Shown here piece by piece: positions 45,908-55,141 of a stretch of 64,000 bases of DNA. Below the pieces are notes generated by a model, which saw only the letters and a list, made by a program, of their open reading frames with translations, searched no databases and had not been told where the DNA came from. The position numbers and the translations under genes were made by a program. Source of the stretch: Lacunisphaera sp. (GTDB lineage Bacteria; Verrucomicrobiota; Verrucomicrobiia; Opitutales; Opitutaceae). The DNA is taken from assembly GCA_029945445.1 (NCBI GenBank), contig JAQSCO010000060.1, positions 1 to 64,000 of the forward strand. Reading direction: 5' to 3'. The stretch's first letter is position 1; each line of letters begins with the position of its first letter.

Positions 45908-47461
45908 TCACTTGGCGTTCGTGTTGACGGGTTGGTCCACGAGCAGCGGCGAAGGGAAATCGGCGGCGCGCTCGCCATCCCGGCTGCGCAACCGCTGGTT
46001 GCTGATGCCCCCGGTGGGGGCGTTGAGGGGGATGGCCATGCCGCCGAGTTCCTCCATGCGCGCGTAGAGCCGGGCCTCCATGGCCTTGGCGGTCTGCTGG
46101 TATGCCGGCTCGTAGAAGAGATTCTTCGTTTCACCGGGATCAGTCTGGAGATCGTAGAGTTCGTCGAGGTCCCAGAGTCCGTAATAGGTGATGTATTTGT
46201 AGCGTTCGCCGCGCAGGGCGAAGACGGTGGGGGACTGGGGGAAGTTCTTCTCCCAGTAGTAAGCATAGAGAAAATTGTCGCGCCAGGCGGTGGATGTGCC
46301 CTCGGCGAGCGGGAGGAAGTTCAGGCCGTCCATGTGCGGCGGCGGCCGGAGGCCCATCGCGGTCATGATGGTGGGGCCGACGTCGATGTTGGCGACCGCC
46401 TGCTCAACCGTCCGGCCACCCGGGAAGAGCGAGGGGCACTGCATCAGCATGGGGATGCGGATGGAGGCATCGTAGGCGACGCGTTTGTCGATGAGGCCGT
46501 GCTCGCCAAACATGAAGCCGTTGTCGCCCATGTAGAGGATGAGCGTGTCGTCGTAGACGCCCATTTTTTTGAGTTCGTCGACGAGGCGGCCGACACTGTC
46601 GTCGACGGCGCAGAGGGTCTCGCAGTAGCGTTGATAGTATTGATCGACGTCGAGGTCGCTGTGGTAGGGGAAGTCGACGCCGTGCCAGGAGTTGCGTTGG
46701 TCGCGCAGCCAACGGGGCTTGAGGGCGTAGTTTTCCGGGGTGTTGGCGGCGCTGGCGGGGCGGACGATTTTCTTGCCGGCGAATTTGCCTTCATGGCGGG
46801 CCGCGGGGGTGAAGTTGGCGTGGACGGCCTTGTGGGAGAGATAAACGAAGAACGGCTTCTCGGCGGGCTTCTGCTGGCGGAGCCATTCCACGGCATAGTC
46901 GGTGAGCTCGTCGGTGATGTAGCCCTGTTGTTTGACGCGGCGGCCGTCGACGTTGAGGGTGTAGCCGGGGGTCGGCGGGAGGTATTCGCCCTGGCCGCGA
47001 AAGCTGACCCAGCGGTCGAAGCCGGGCTGCGGTTGGTCATCCTCGCCGCCCATGTGCCACTTGCCAAAGAAGGCGGTGGCGAAGCCGGCGCGCTGGAGAT
47101 ACTGGGGAAAATACAGGGTGCCCGGCGGGATGGGGCGGTTGTTGTCGATGACGCGGTGGCGAAACGTGTAGAGGCCGGTGAGGATGGAGGCGCGGCTGGG
47201 GGAGCAGAGCGAGGTGGTGACGAGGGCGTTCTTGAAGTGGACGCCGTTGCGCGCGAGGGCGTCGAGGTGCGGGGTCTCGGCGATGGGGTGCCCCAGGAAG
47301 CTCAGCGCGTCAAAGCGATGGTCGTCGGTGACGATCAAGATGACGTTCTTGGGCTTCGCGCCGGGGATACGCTCGGGCACCACGGCGGTGGGGACGGGGA
47401 CGACGGCAGCGCGGAGCGCGGTGCCGGCGAGGAGGAGGCAGGGCAAGAGGAGACGACGCAT
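45908..47461 (-). CDS. Sulfatase S2
   Basis: About 517 residues with a signal peptide (LLLPCLLLAGTALRA). Sulfatase motifs in order: NVILIVTDDHRFDAL, CSPSR with the Cys to become formylglycine (about residue 86), GKWHMGG, and MGDNGFMFGEHG. The His in DDHR and the long insertion around FSPF-like loops resemble the heparan/N-acetylglucosamine 6-sulfatase-type group, but the exact sulfate position is not assigned. It is located between the PfkB kinase and GH92 mannosidase A, 83 bases before the latter. A start 46 codons upstream would overlap the kinase gene and is rejected. Confidence 0.85.
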   Translation of the reverse strand: MRRLLLPCLLLAGTALRAAVVPVPTAVVPERIPGAKPKNVILIVTDDHRFDALSFLGHPIAETPHLDALARNGVHFKNALVTTSLCSPSRASILTGLYTFRHRVIDNNRPIPPGTLYFPQYLQRAGFATAFFGKWHMGGEDDQPQPGFDRWVSFRGQGEYLPPTPGYTLNVDGRRVKQQGYITDELTDYAVEWLRQQKPAEKPFFVYLSHKAVHANFTPAARHEGKFAGKKIVRPASAANTPENYALKPRWLRDQRNSWHGVDFPYHSDLDVDQYYQRYCETLCAVDDSVGRLVDELKKMGVYDDTLILYMGDNGFMFGEHGLIDKRVAYDASIRIPMLMQCPSLFPGGRTVEQAVANIDVGPTIMTAMGLRPPPHMDGLNFLPLAEGTSTAWRDNFLYAYYWEKNFPQSPTVFALRGERYKYITYYGLWDLDELYDLQTDPGETKNLFYEPAYQQTAKAMEARLYARMEELGGMAIPLNAPTGGISNQRLRSRDGERAADFPSPLLVDQPVNTNAK

Positions 47462-47510
47462 GCTGGGAGATGGTTGAAAGGAGTCGGGCGGGACCGCCGG
47501 GTCGGTTAGA

Positions 47511-48662
47511 CTACAGGCGCTCCGCGAGGGTGCCGGCCGCCCAGGCTGTGAGCAGTTTTTCCATGTCGGCAAACGTGGCGGAGCGGCCGGAGCGAACAAA
47601 ATGGCCGCTGGCGCAATTGCCGGCCAGCACGAGGCCCGCGTCGTCCAGGCCCTGCAGGGCGGCGGCCAGGCAACCGGCGCCGAAATTGTCCCCCGCCCCG
47701 GTCGAGATCAACGGGTCGGCGCAATAGGGACCCGGCACATAGACCGTGGCGTCGGCGCTGGCGCAGGCGGCCCCATTGTTCGGATGGACCACGACGCGAT
47801 CGACGGCCAGGCGCGAACGCAGGTAGGTCGTGAGTTCCGCCACGGCATCGGCATCCTTGCGCCCGTGGTAGGCGCCGCCGAAAACTTCGGCCATCTGCCA
47901 GGCCTCCTTCAGGTTGAAACTCAGCAACGTCTCGCACTGGCGCGTGATCGGCCCCAGGCGGGCCACCAGCTCCTCCCGTTCCACCACGGGGCGGGTCTCG
48001 AAATCGGCCAGATCCATGAAGTAGAAGACTTTCTTGGCGGGCACGCCCAGCTGGCCCAGCCGCGCGGCCAGCTGGCTCCAGATTTCACCGGCCTGCGGCA
48101 GCTTGCCCCAGTTGACGGCACTGATAAAGCGCGCCGCTTTCAACGCCTCATCCAGGGCGGCCGGACCGACACACTCCAGCAGGCGATCCCAGGTGACCTC
48201 CGTGCAGGCGGACATGTCGTTCAGCATGATCTTGCCGTCGGTGAATTCCAGGCAGGTGGTTTGCGCGGCCCGGCCCAGCGTGTAGAGCCGCTTGGTCTTG
48301 GCCCCCAGCGCCGCTTGAAAGATGGGCAACACCTCGGGGTGGCCCAGCGCGCCGATATAGGTGACGTCGATCTTGCCCGCGTAGATGTCATGCAGGGCGG
48401 CGGCGAAGAGCGGACCGTTGCCGCCGAACTTGTCGCCCAGATGCCGCGCGGGGTAAGACGCGGCCACGCCGGCCGCTGCTGCGACTTTCGGCCCGAACTC
48501 GGCCATCGAGGGCGGAGATTGCAGGCGGACGAAGGTGTCGATGAAGCCGTCAAACCCGCACAAGCCGGAAAATCTTTCCGGGGCAGGAGTGCGGATTTTT
48601 TCCTTAAAGCCCCGGATGACCGGGGCGAGGGCCGCCACGTCGCGATGGATGAGGGTAGGCAT
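47511..48662 (-). CDS. PfkB-family carbohydrate kinase
   Basis: About 383 residues and no export signal, so cytoplasmic. The N-terminal substrate part has CGFDGFIDTFVRL and LGDKFGGNGPLFAAAL. The C-terminal ATP/anion-hole motif is STGAGDNFGAGCLAAAL with the catalytic Asp. PfkB kinases phosphorylate sugars such as fructose, ribose or ketodeoxy sugars. The acceptor here is unknown; the position next to the FucP-type permease suggests it acts on the monosaccharide taken up. The start at 48662 leaves 10 bases to the permease stop. A 3' remnant of a second such gene lies at 43394. Confidence 0.85.
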   Translation of the reverse strand: MPTLIHRDVAALAPVIRGFKEKIRTPAPERFSGLCGFDGFIDTFVRLQSPPSMAEFGPKVAAAAGVAASYPARHLGDKFGGNGPLFAAALHDIYAGKIDVTYIGALGHPEVLPIFQAALGAKTKRLYTLGRAAQTTCLEFTDGKIMLNDMSACTEVTWDRLLECVGPAALDEALKAARFISAVNWGKLPQAGEIWSQLAARLGQLGVPAKKVFYFMDLADFETRPVVEREELVARLGPITRQCETLLSFNLKEAWQMAEVFGGAYHGRKDADAVAELTTYLRSRLAVDRVVVHPNNGAACASADATVYVPGPYCADPLISTGAGDNFGAGCLAAALQGLDDAGLVLAGNCASGHFVRSGRSATFADMEKLLTAWAAGTLAERL

Positions 48663-48672
48663 GAGCGGGGGA

Positions 48673-50157
48673 TTAATTGGCCAGGTCCTTCCGGCCCATC
48701 CGGTGGCCGATCGCGCCATAAAAAGCGACGTAACCGTAGGCGAGCAGCGGGATGAAAAACGACCCCTGCAGGCCGAAGCGATCGGCGACGAAACCCTGCA
48801 GCGGGGGCAAGAGGGCGCCGCCGAGAATCGCCATCACGAGCAGCGACGAGGCCTGGCTCTTGTGGATGCCGACGCCTTCGATCGCCAGGGAGAAGGTGTT
48901 GGACCAGCCGATGGAGCTGAACAGACCGACGGCGATGACGCACCACATGGCGAGTTTGCCGCCGGCGAAGATGGCGGTCGCCAGCAGCACGACCACGGTC
49001 AGCGAAAAGATCGTCAGCGTGCGGGCGGCGAGCGCCCGGCCGAACTGGAACAGCAGCCAGCACAGGCCGATGAACGGCAGATAGCTCCGGAATACCGTCC
49101 AGTTGTCCTGAAACTGGCGGCCCCACAGGGCGGCGAATTCGCCGAAGGTGTGATTGGTGAGGAACTCGATCGGACAGCTCTTGGCGGCCCACAGGAAGAG
49201 GAAGGCCACGAGCGGAATGATGAGCAGCAACGTCTGTTTGCGGGTTTTGGACATCTCTCCGAGTTCGACCGCGCCCATGAACCGGCCGATCATCAGCCCG
49301 CCCCAGAAGATCGCCACATACTTGCTCGCCTCGGCGGCCGGCATCCCGGCCACGTCCGGCAGGGCCAGGAAGCTGATGAGGGCGCTGCCGACCGCCACCT
49401 CGCCGCCGACGTAGGCAAAGATGGCCAGAATGCCGAGGCGAACATGGGGATACTGGAGGGCGCCGCCGCCCTTTTCGATGCGGCCTTCGCCGATGTGCGG
49501 CAGGTGAATGAAGAAAAAAATCACGGCCAGCACGATGAAGACGAGGCAGAAGCCCAGGTAGGGCAGCTTGACCGAGTCCGCCCCGTGCGTGCCCGTCTTC
49601 GCGAAGTATTCGAAGATCAGGTAACCGCCGATCAGTGGTCCCGTGGTGGTGCCGAAGGAGTTGAAGCCCTGGGCCAGGTTCAACCGGCTGGAGGCCGTTT
49701 TTTCCGGGCCCAAAATTGTCACGTAGGGATTGGCGGCAATCTGCAGCATGGCAAAGCCCAGGCCGACGACAAACAGCGCGCCGAGGAACAGCGGGTAGGA
49801 AGCGAGGGCGGCGGCCGGCCAGAACAGGGCGCTGCCGGTGGCGGAAATCAAGAGGCCCAGGACGACACCGTTCTTGTAGCCGATCCGCGCGATGGGATCA
49901 CCCTTCACCACCGAGATGATGAAGTAAACCAGGGCGCCCACGAAATAGGCGCCAAAGAAGGCAAATTGCACGAGCATCGCGCGGAAGTAATCGAGCGTAA
50001 ACGCCTCCTTGAAACGCGGGATGAGGATGTCGTTGAACACCGTCATGAAGCCCCAGAGAAAGAAGAGGCTGGTCATGATGGCGAAGGCGCCGCGGGAGCC
50101 GGTGCCATTGCCGTTGGCAACCGGAGTTGGGTGAGTGGAGGGTAGATTGGCAGCCAT
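48673..50157 (-). CDS. FucP/GluP-type sugar:proton symporter (MFS)
   Basis: The 494-residue inner-membrane permease has about 12 predicted helices. The opening segment FAIMTSLFFLWGFMTVFNDILIPRFK and the following YFRAMLVQFAFFGAYFVGAL are hallmarks of the fucose-galactose-glucose:H+ symporter family. GLGFAMLQIAANPYV and RLNLAQGFNSFGTTTGPLIGG also match. It should bring monosaccharides released in the periplasm into the cytoplasm; which hexose cannot be read from the sequence. It is directly followed by the PfkB kinase, so uptake and phosphorylation are co-expressed. Confidence 0.9.
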   Translation of the reverse strand: MAANLPSTHPTPVANGNGTGSRGAFAIMTSLFFLWGFMTVFNDILIPRFKEAFTLDYFRAMLVQFAFFGAYFVGALVYFIISVVKGDPIARIGYKNGVVLGLLISATGSALFWPAAALASYPLFLGALFVVGLGFAMLQIAANPYVTILGPEKTASSRLNLAQGFNSFGTTTGPLIGGYLIFEYFAKTGTHGADSVKLPYLGFCLVFIVLAVIFFFIHLPHIGEGRIEKGGGALQYPHVRLGILAIFAYVGGEVAVGSALISFLALPDVAGMPAAEASKYVAIFWGGLMIGRFMGAVELGEMSKTRKQTLLLIIPLVAFLFLWAAKSCPIEFLTNHTFGEFAALWGRQFQDNWTVFRSYLPFIGLCWLLFQFGRALAARTLTIFSLTVVVLLATAIFAGGKLAMWCVIAVGLFSSIGWSNTFSLAIEGVGIHKSQASSLLVMAILGGALLPPLQGFVADRFGLQGSFFIPLLAYGYVAFYGAIGHRMGRKDLAN

Positions 50158-50249
50158 GGAGGGGAGTGGTCAGGGATTAATGCTGTTACGGAACGGGGGG
50201 GGGATATCAGGTAACTGGTTTAGTGAATAGAGGGGGGCGTGGGATGTCC

Positions 50250-51653
50250 CTAGGCCAGTCCCGCGTTCTTCATCACGAGGCCCAGATCGTATTCCGGGCG
50301 GCGGGCCGGGCGGCCGCGCAGCGCGTTCGCCTGTTCGTTGCCGACAAACGACTCCGTGGCGGCATCCCAGGTCAGCGGGCGGCCGAGCTTCATGCCGATC
50401 CACGCGGCGCAGCAGGCCTGGACGCTCTTGACCGCCTGATCCACCGGTGCGATCGGATCGCGGTTGGCGGCGATGGCTTCCAGCCAGTTGAGGTAGTGAT
50501 TGGGGCTGGGCATCCAGCGGGTTTCTCCCGCCTCGAGCGGGGCAAGCAACTGGTCGTCACTGGCCCGGAAGGGGCTGGGGCCGGCCGCCACATTGGGGTC
50601 GCTGGCGGTGACCTTTTCCGAACCGCGCGCGCAAAAGATCCAGCCACGGTCACCCTCAAACCGCAGGCCGTTCTCGAACTTGTTGTCGAGGATCACCTGC
50701 ACGCCGTTCGGATACATCAGCTCGATGTGGTAGTCGTGGTGCACGGTCCATTGGTCGTCCTGCATGAAGTGGGCCTGGGCGTTGATCGTCGTCGGTCCGC
50801 CGGATTCCTGGCCCATCGCCCACTGGGCGATGTCCATGTGGTGCGCGCCCCAGTTGGTGATCATGCCGAGGCCGAAATCCTCGGTGGTGATCCAGCCCGG
50901 CCGCCCGCTGATGGAGTTCTGCGGATGGACGCGGCCCTCCATGTAGGGTTGCTCCGCCACCGGCCCGAGCCAGCGGTCGTAGTCGAAGGTCGCCGGCACC
51001 GGCATCGGCGCCGGCGGCTGGCCGCTCGGCTTGTCCAGCCCCACGCCGATGCGGACGACGCGCAGCCGGCCCAACCGGCCGTTGCGCACCAGTTCGCTCG
51101 CCTGGCGGAAGGCAAAGTAGGGTTTTTCGGAGCGCTGCTGCGAGCCGGTCTGCAGGATCACCTTTTTCGCGCGCACGGCCTGGCGCAGGGCGATGGATTC
51201 GTTGATGCCGTAGGTGATGGGCTTCTGCACGTAGAGATGCTTGCCGGCCAGCGCCGCCTGCACGGCGACGAGCGCGTGCCAGTGGTCGGGGGTGCTCACG
51301 ATCACGGCGTCGATGTCCGGCCGCGCGAGCACCTCGTGGAAATCATGGTAGGCCTTTACATCCACGCTCGCTTCGCCCTGCCGTTGGTAAAACTTCACGA
51401 CCGTCTCCCGGGCGAGGCCCAGGCGGCGGGCATCGAGGTCGCACACGGCCACGACCCGGGCCAGCGGGTGGGCCAGCGTGCCTTCCAGATCGGAGGTGCC
51501 CATGCGGCCACAGCCGATCTGGGCGATGTTGATGCGCCGGTTGGGCGAGAGGGCGCCCCGGGCCGGGGTGCGCAGGAAGCCCGGCAGCACAGCGAGGCCG
51601 GCGCCGGCGAGGAGGGTATTTTTGACGAAGGTGCGGCGGGTGAGGTGGCTCAT
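50250..51653 (-). CDS. Tat-exported Gfo/Idh/MocA oxidoreductase
   Basis: About 467 residues. The N-terminus has a twin-arginine signal (RRTFVKNTLLAGAGLAVLPG). The Rossmann fold has INIAQIGCGRMG, then VAVCDLD, VIVSTPDHWHA and EKPI-like QKPITYGI with the catalytic Lys. Gfo/Idh/MocA enzymes oxidise or reduce sugars or use NAD as a bound cofactor. Export by Tat fits a protein folded with its cofactor before transport. It lies 7 bases after the double DUF1080 gene, a pairing seen in 3-keto-sugar pathways. Confidence 0.85.
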   Translation of the reverse strand: MSHLTRRTFVKNTLLAGAGLAVLPGFLRTPARGALSPNRRINIAQIGCGRMGTSDLEGTLAHPLARVVAVCDLDARRLGLARETVVKFYQRQGEASVDVKAYHDFHEVLARPDIDAVIVSTPDHWHALVAVQAALAGKHLYVQKPITYGINESIALRQAVRAKKVILQTGSQQRSEKPYFAFRQASELVRNGRLGRLRVVRIGVGLDKPSGQPPAPMPVPATFDYDRWLGPVAEQPYMEGRVHPQNSISGRPGWITTEDFGLGMITNWGAHHMDIAQWAMGQESGGPTTINAQAHFMQDDQWTVHHDYHIELMYPNGVQVILDNKFENGLRFEGDRGWIFCARGSEKVTASDPNVAAGPSPFRASDDQLLAPLEAGETRWMPSPNHYLNWLEAIAANRDPIAPVDQAVKSVQACCAAWIGMKLGRPLTWDAATESFVGNEQANALRGRPARRPEYDLGLVMKNAGLA

Positions 51654-51660
51654 GGGAAGA

Positions 51661-53097
51661 TCAGGGGGTGGTAATGACGCGGACCTTGATGTTGCGGAAA
51701 GCCACGGCGTTGCCGTGCTCCTGCAGTAGAATGTGCCCGGCCGGCCATTCGCCGAAGCCCGGGATATTCTTGTATTTGCTCGCGGCCACGGCCGCGCGGA
51801 ACGCCGCGGAGCCGCGTTCGTATTCCAGCACCTTGGCGCCATTGAGCCAGTGCTCGACCTGACGGCCCTGCACGAGGATGCGCGCCGTGTTCCACTCGCC
51901 GATGGCGTGGGGCCGCTTGCTGGCGGCGGCGGGGATCAGGTCGTAGAGCGAGCTGACGGTGCGGTTGCCGTCGCGGCCGAGCTTGGCATCGGGGTGCAGC
52001 GCATCGTCGAGGAGCTGGAACTCCAGGCCGATGGCGGAGCCGACGGCGGCCTGGGCGCCGGTGTCGGTGATGGCGGCGAGACCGGGCTGGACGAAATACT
52101 TGATGCCGCTGTTCGCACCCGGGGTGAGCTTGAAATCAGCCACGAGTTCGAATTGGGCATACTGTTCCCGCGTGATGATGTCGCCGCCGCCGATCGCCTC
52201 CGCGCCGCCGCCGTCGAGCACGTTCAACTGGCCATCCTGGATCGTCCAGCCGTTCGCGGGAAACGTCTCGGCCTTGGCGCTGCGCCAGCCGTCGCCGGTC
52301 CGTCCGTCCCACAACAGCCGCCAGCCCGCCGCCTGTTCCTCGGCGCTCAGTGTGTTGGGGGCGGCCGCCGTTGCGGCGCCGGCCGGGAGTTCGGTCAGCA
52401 GCAGGTTCCGCCAGCGCACCTCGATGCCGGCCTTGGCCTGATCCTGACCGATGCCATGCACCTGCAGCGCGATGAAGCCCCGCGGGGTGAGACCGTCCTT
52501 GAGATCGGCGCAGGCGGTGCCGTTGAGCCAGGTCTTCAACGAGTTCCCCCGGGCCTCCAGGCGGACGTGGTTCCAATCCCCGGCGCGGAAAATCCGCTGG
52601 CCGAGCGCGCTGAAGGCCTGGGCTTCCGCGCTCTTTTCGCCGCCCGCCGGAAAGAGCCAGCCGCGGCGGGCCTCGTCATAGATCCCGCCGCTCCACATCC
52701 GGGCGCGCGCCACGTCGGGATCGATCTCGATCTGGTAGCCATGCACCCGGCCGGCGGCGATCTTGTACGTCTGGCCCGCCCACGCCTGCTCGGTTGGGTG
52801 GTCGAAACACTCGCTGCGAATCTGCACGCCCGAGTTCAGCCTCGGGTCCACCTTGAAGTCATACTCCAGGATGAAATCACCATAGGTTTGGGTGGTGCAC
52901 AGAAAGGTGTTCGGCGTGTCCAGCACGGAACGGCCGACGATCTCGCGGCCCTCGATGGTATAGGTCGCCTTGCCGCCGCGCTGGATCCAGCCGGTGAGGT
53001 CGCGACCGTTGAAGAGCGGCACCGGCGTCTGGGCCGCACAGAAGAGCGACAGGGCTGAGGTGAGCAACGCGGAAACAAGGAGGGATTTGCAGTGCAT
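51661..53097 (-). CDS. Double DUF1080 (3-keto-glycoside hydrolase-like) protein
   Basis: This 478-residue exported protein has a signal peptide (LLVSALLTSALSLFCA) and two concanavalin-like DUF1080 domains. The first spans about 25-225 (LFNGRDLTGWIQRGG, LNSGVQIRSE, GDWNHVRLEARG) and the second about 245-478 (LLWDGRTGDGWRSA, ANSGIKYFVQPG, GEWNTARILVQG). DUF1080 proteins include hydrolases/lyases of 3-keto-disaccharides. Two fused domains may give two sites or one catalytic and one binding unit. The adjacent Gfo/Idh/MocA oxidoreductase could produce the 3-keto sugar substrate. It starts 123 bases after the sulfatase S3 stop. Confidence 0.8.
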   Translation of the reverse strand: MHCKSLLVSALLTSALSLFCAAQTPVPLFNGRDLTGWIQRGGKATYTIEGREIVGRSVLDTPNTFLCTTQTYGDFILEYDFKVDPRLNSGVQIRSECFDHPTEQAWAGQTYKIAAGRVHGYQIEIDPDVARARMWSGGIYDEARRGWLFPAGGEKSAEAQAFSALGQRIFRAGDWNHVRLEARGNSLKTWLNGTACADLKDGLTPRGFIALQVHGIGQDQAKAGIEVRWRNLLLTELPAGAATAAAPNTLSAEEQAAGWRLLWDGRTGDGWRSAKAETFPANGWTIQDGQLNVLDGGGAEAIGGGDIITREQYAQFELVADFKLTPGANSGIKYFVQPGLAAITDTGAQAAVGSAIGLEFQLLDDALHPDAKLGRDGNRTVSSLYDLIPAAASKRPHAIGEWNTARILVQGRQVEHWLNGAKVLEYERGSAAFRAAVAASKYKNIPGFGEWPAGHILLQEHGNAVAFRNIKVRVITTP

Positions 53098-53220
53098 GAA
53101 AGGTGTTATTCACAGATCCAAGGGTGGTGATTTGACCAGAAGGAGTAGTTAAACTCAAACGCAGGCGCCCCGCGAGCAGTCATGGGCTTGAGAAAGGTGC
53201 GGCGCGGCATCGTAACTTGG

Positions 53221-54855
53221 TCAGATTTCGGTGTGGCGCAGGTTGGCCAGGAGCGGATTAGCGGTGCGGACCATCCAGGCCTCGAGTTCCGCCTTGAGCG
53301 CCTGCGCTTGCGGCAGCGCACGCGCTTTGTCGGGATTGCGCCCGATCAGGTTGTTCATCTCCAGCGGATCTGTTTTTAGGTTGTAGAGCGCATGGACCGG
53401 CAGGCGGGGCGGGCGGTTCGCGCCCACGGCATACACGATCAGTTTCCAATCCCCCTGGCGGATCATGAACGGACCGCCGTTGGCGACCACCCCCCAGGCC
53501 GACACGGCGGCTTCACGTGGATCGGTCCGGCCCTCGATTAACGGCCGCAGGCTGCGGCCTTCGTTGGCCGGAATCGGCTGGCCGGCGTAATCGAGAATGG
53601 TGGCGAAATAGTCGACGTGGGAGACGGGCCGGGCCACGTGCCCTCCGGCGGGGATGGTGCCCGGCAAGCGCAGGATCAGCGGGATGTGGGCCGAGCCCTC
53701 GAACATGATGTTCTTCGAGTCCATGCCGTGGTCACCGAGCATCTCCCCGTGGTCGCTGGTGAATACCACCAGCGTGTTTTCGCGGAGCCCCTTGCGGTCG
53801 AGCGTGGCGAGCAGCTTGCCCACCCACTCGTCGGCCTGGGCAATCATCGCGTAATAGACCGCGGTCAGTTCCTGGACTCGGCGCGGGTCGCGATAACGGT
53901 CAGCGATGGCCGGGTTCATCCGCGGCGGGTGGGGCGAGTTGGCATGAGGATCGTCGATGCTAAGCGGCACCGGCATGTCCTGGGGCGCATACTGGCTGAA
54001 ATAGGGATCCGGCACGACAAACGGCGGATGCGGCGGACCGATCGAGCAGGTCAGGGAGAAGGGAACATTCGGGTCCATCCGCTCCAGTGCGGCCAAAGCC
54101 TCTTGCCCTTCAAAGGCCGCGAGCGAGGCATCGGGTGGGATAAGCAATCGGCCGATGATGCCCCCTTGGCCGGCGAGGGGATCTCCGCCGGCCTTGTCCT
54201 GGCGCTTGGCATTGCCCGCCGCGGCGGGCAACGGGTCCTTCGCCGGGCCCGTGACCGGCTCATGGTGCCAGTCGATCGCATACGGGACGTAGGGACGCAG
54301 GCTCATCGTGTCGATCAACTCGCCGGGGCGCGCAGCCCGGGCGGGCGAGAGGCGATCAAGGTAGCGGCGGAAGGCCTCGGTGTTGCTCTCGATCGCCACG
54401 CCGGCCGCCTTGTTGACGGGTTTGACCGGGACGGAATAGGTGCGGGCGAACTGGTAGGGCACATGCCATTTGCCGTAATACTCGGTGCGGTAGCCGGCGC
54501 GCGAAAGCACGGAATCGAAGGTGGGGACGTCAGGCACATCCGGATTCGTGAGGTCGCCGTTGCCGAGGACCTTGGTGGTGTAATTGGAGAGTCCGGTGAG
54601 GATCACGGTGCGCGCCGGCACGCAGACCGGGCAGGCGGAATAGGCGTTGTCGAAGATCGTGCCTTCGCGCGCCAGCCGGTCGAGGTTGGGCGTCTTGAGC
54701 ACCGGGTTGCCCGCGCAGCCGAGCGCATCCCAGCGCTGCTGGTCGGTCATGATGAACAGAACATTGACCGGTCTTGATCCGGCCGGGGCCGCGTGACCCG
54801 AAGCCGTGAAGAGCGAGGCGCAGGCCATCGCGAAAGGGAGGAGTTTCTGGCTCAT
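53221..54855 (-). CDS. Sulfatase S3
   Basis: About 544 residues with a signal peptide (LLPFAMACASLFTASGHA). The motifs are VNVLFIMTDQQRWDALGCAG, CVPAR (Cys at about residue 78), GKWHVPY and FTSDHGEMLGDHGM. The DQQRWDAL and GDHGM forms resemble choline-sulfatase and N-sulfoglucosamine-type sulfatases. ATG 54855 is chosen since it begins the signal peptide; the frame continues far upstream without protein-like features. It is the first gene after a gap holding two copies of the shared palindrome, so it probably starts a transcription unit running through DUF1080, oxidoreductase, permease and kinase. Confidence 0.85.
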   Translation of the reverse strand: MSQKLLPFAMACASLFTASGHAAPAGSRPVNVLFIMTDQQRWDALGCAGNPVLKTPNLDRLAREGTIFDNAYSACPVCVPARTVILTGLSNYTTKVLGNGDLTNPDVPDVPTFDSVLSRAGYRTEYYGKWHVPYQFARTYSVPVKPVNKAAGVAIESNTEAFRRYLDRLSPARAARPGELIDTMSLRPYVPYAIDWHHEPVTGPAKDPLPAAAGNAKRQDKAGGDPLAGQGGIIGRLLIPPDASLAAFEGQEALAALERMDPNVPFSLTCSIGPPHPPFVVPDPYFSQYAPQDMPVPLSIDDPHANSPHPPRMNPAIADRYRDPRRVQELTAVYYAMIAQADEWVGKLLATLDRKGLRENTLVVFTSDHGEMLGDHGMDSKNIMFEGSAHIPLILRLPGTIPAGGHVARPVSHVDYFATILDYAGQPIPANEGRSLRPLIEGRTDPREAAVSAWGVVANGGPFMIRQGDWKLIVYAVGANRPPRLPVHALYNLKTDPLEMNNLIGRNPDKARALPQAQALKAELEAWMVRTANPLLANLRHTEI

Positions 54856-54995
54856 TTTAGACCTGAGGTTTGTCCGGCGGCACGGCGCGGGCGGCCAGAG
54901 TAACCACCTGCTCCAACTTCGAGGGGAGAATTTGGCTCCAACGATTGCTCGGCGACCGACCGACCGGGGAAGGCCTCTCGGGAAAATATCGGCAT

Positions 54996-55012
54996 ATCCC
55001 ACCATAGGGGAG
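54996..55012. promoter_or_regulatory. Shared palindrome, weaker site upstream of sulfatase S3
   Basis: ATCCCACCATAGGGGAG keeps ATCCC and GGGGA but has one base fewer in the centre than the other sites. It lies 33 bp from the stronger site at 55029-55046, about three helical turns, as expected for paired operator sites. Confidence 0.45.
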
Positions 55013-55028
55013 CAGCGCCTGCTTGGGC

Positions 55029-55046
55029 ATCCCCTGAAAAGGGGAT
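55029..55046. promoter_or_regulatory. Shared 18-bp palindrome upstream of sulfatase S3
   Basis: ATCCCCTGAAAAGGGGAT matches the site at 37949-37966 in both arms, with a different centre. It is 174 bp upstream of the sulfatase S3 start. The gap 54856-55141 contains nothing else recognised. Confidence 0.65.
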
Positions 55047-55141
55047 GGGTCCCCCGATTCGGCGCGGGCGCGCGGAATACGCCCTGACGAATCGCTTTGG
55101 GGCCGGAATGACGGGTGAATCCGGCGACTGGTTGGCTGAGT

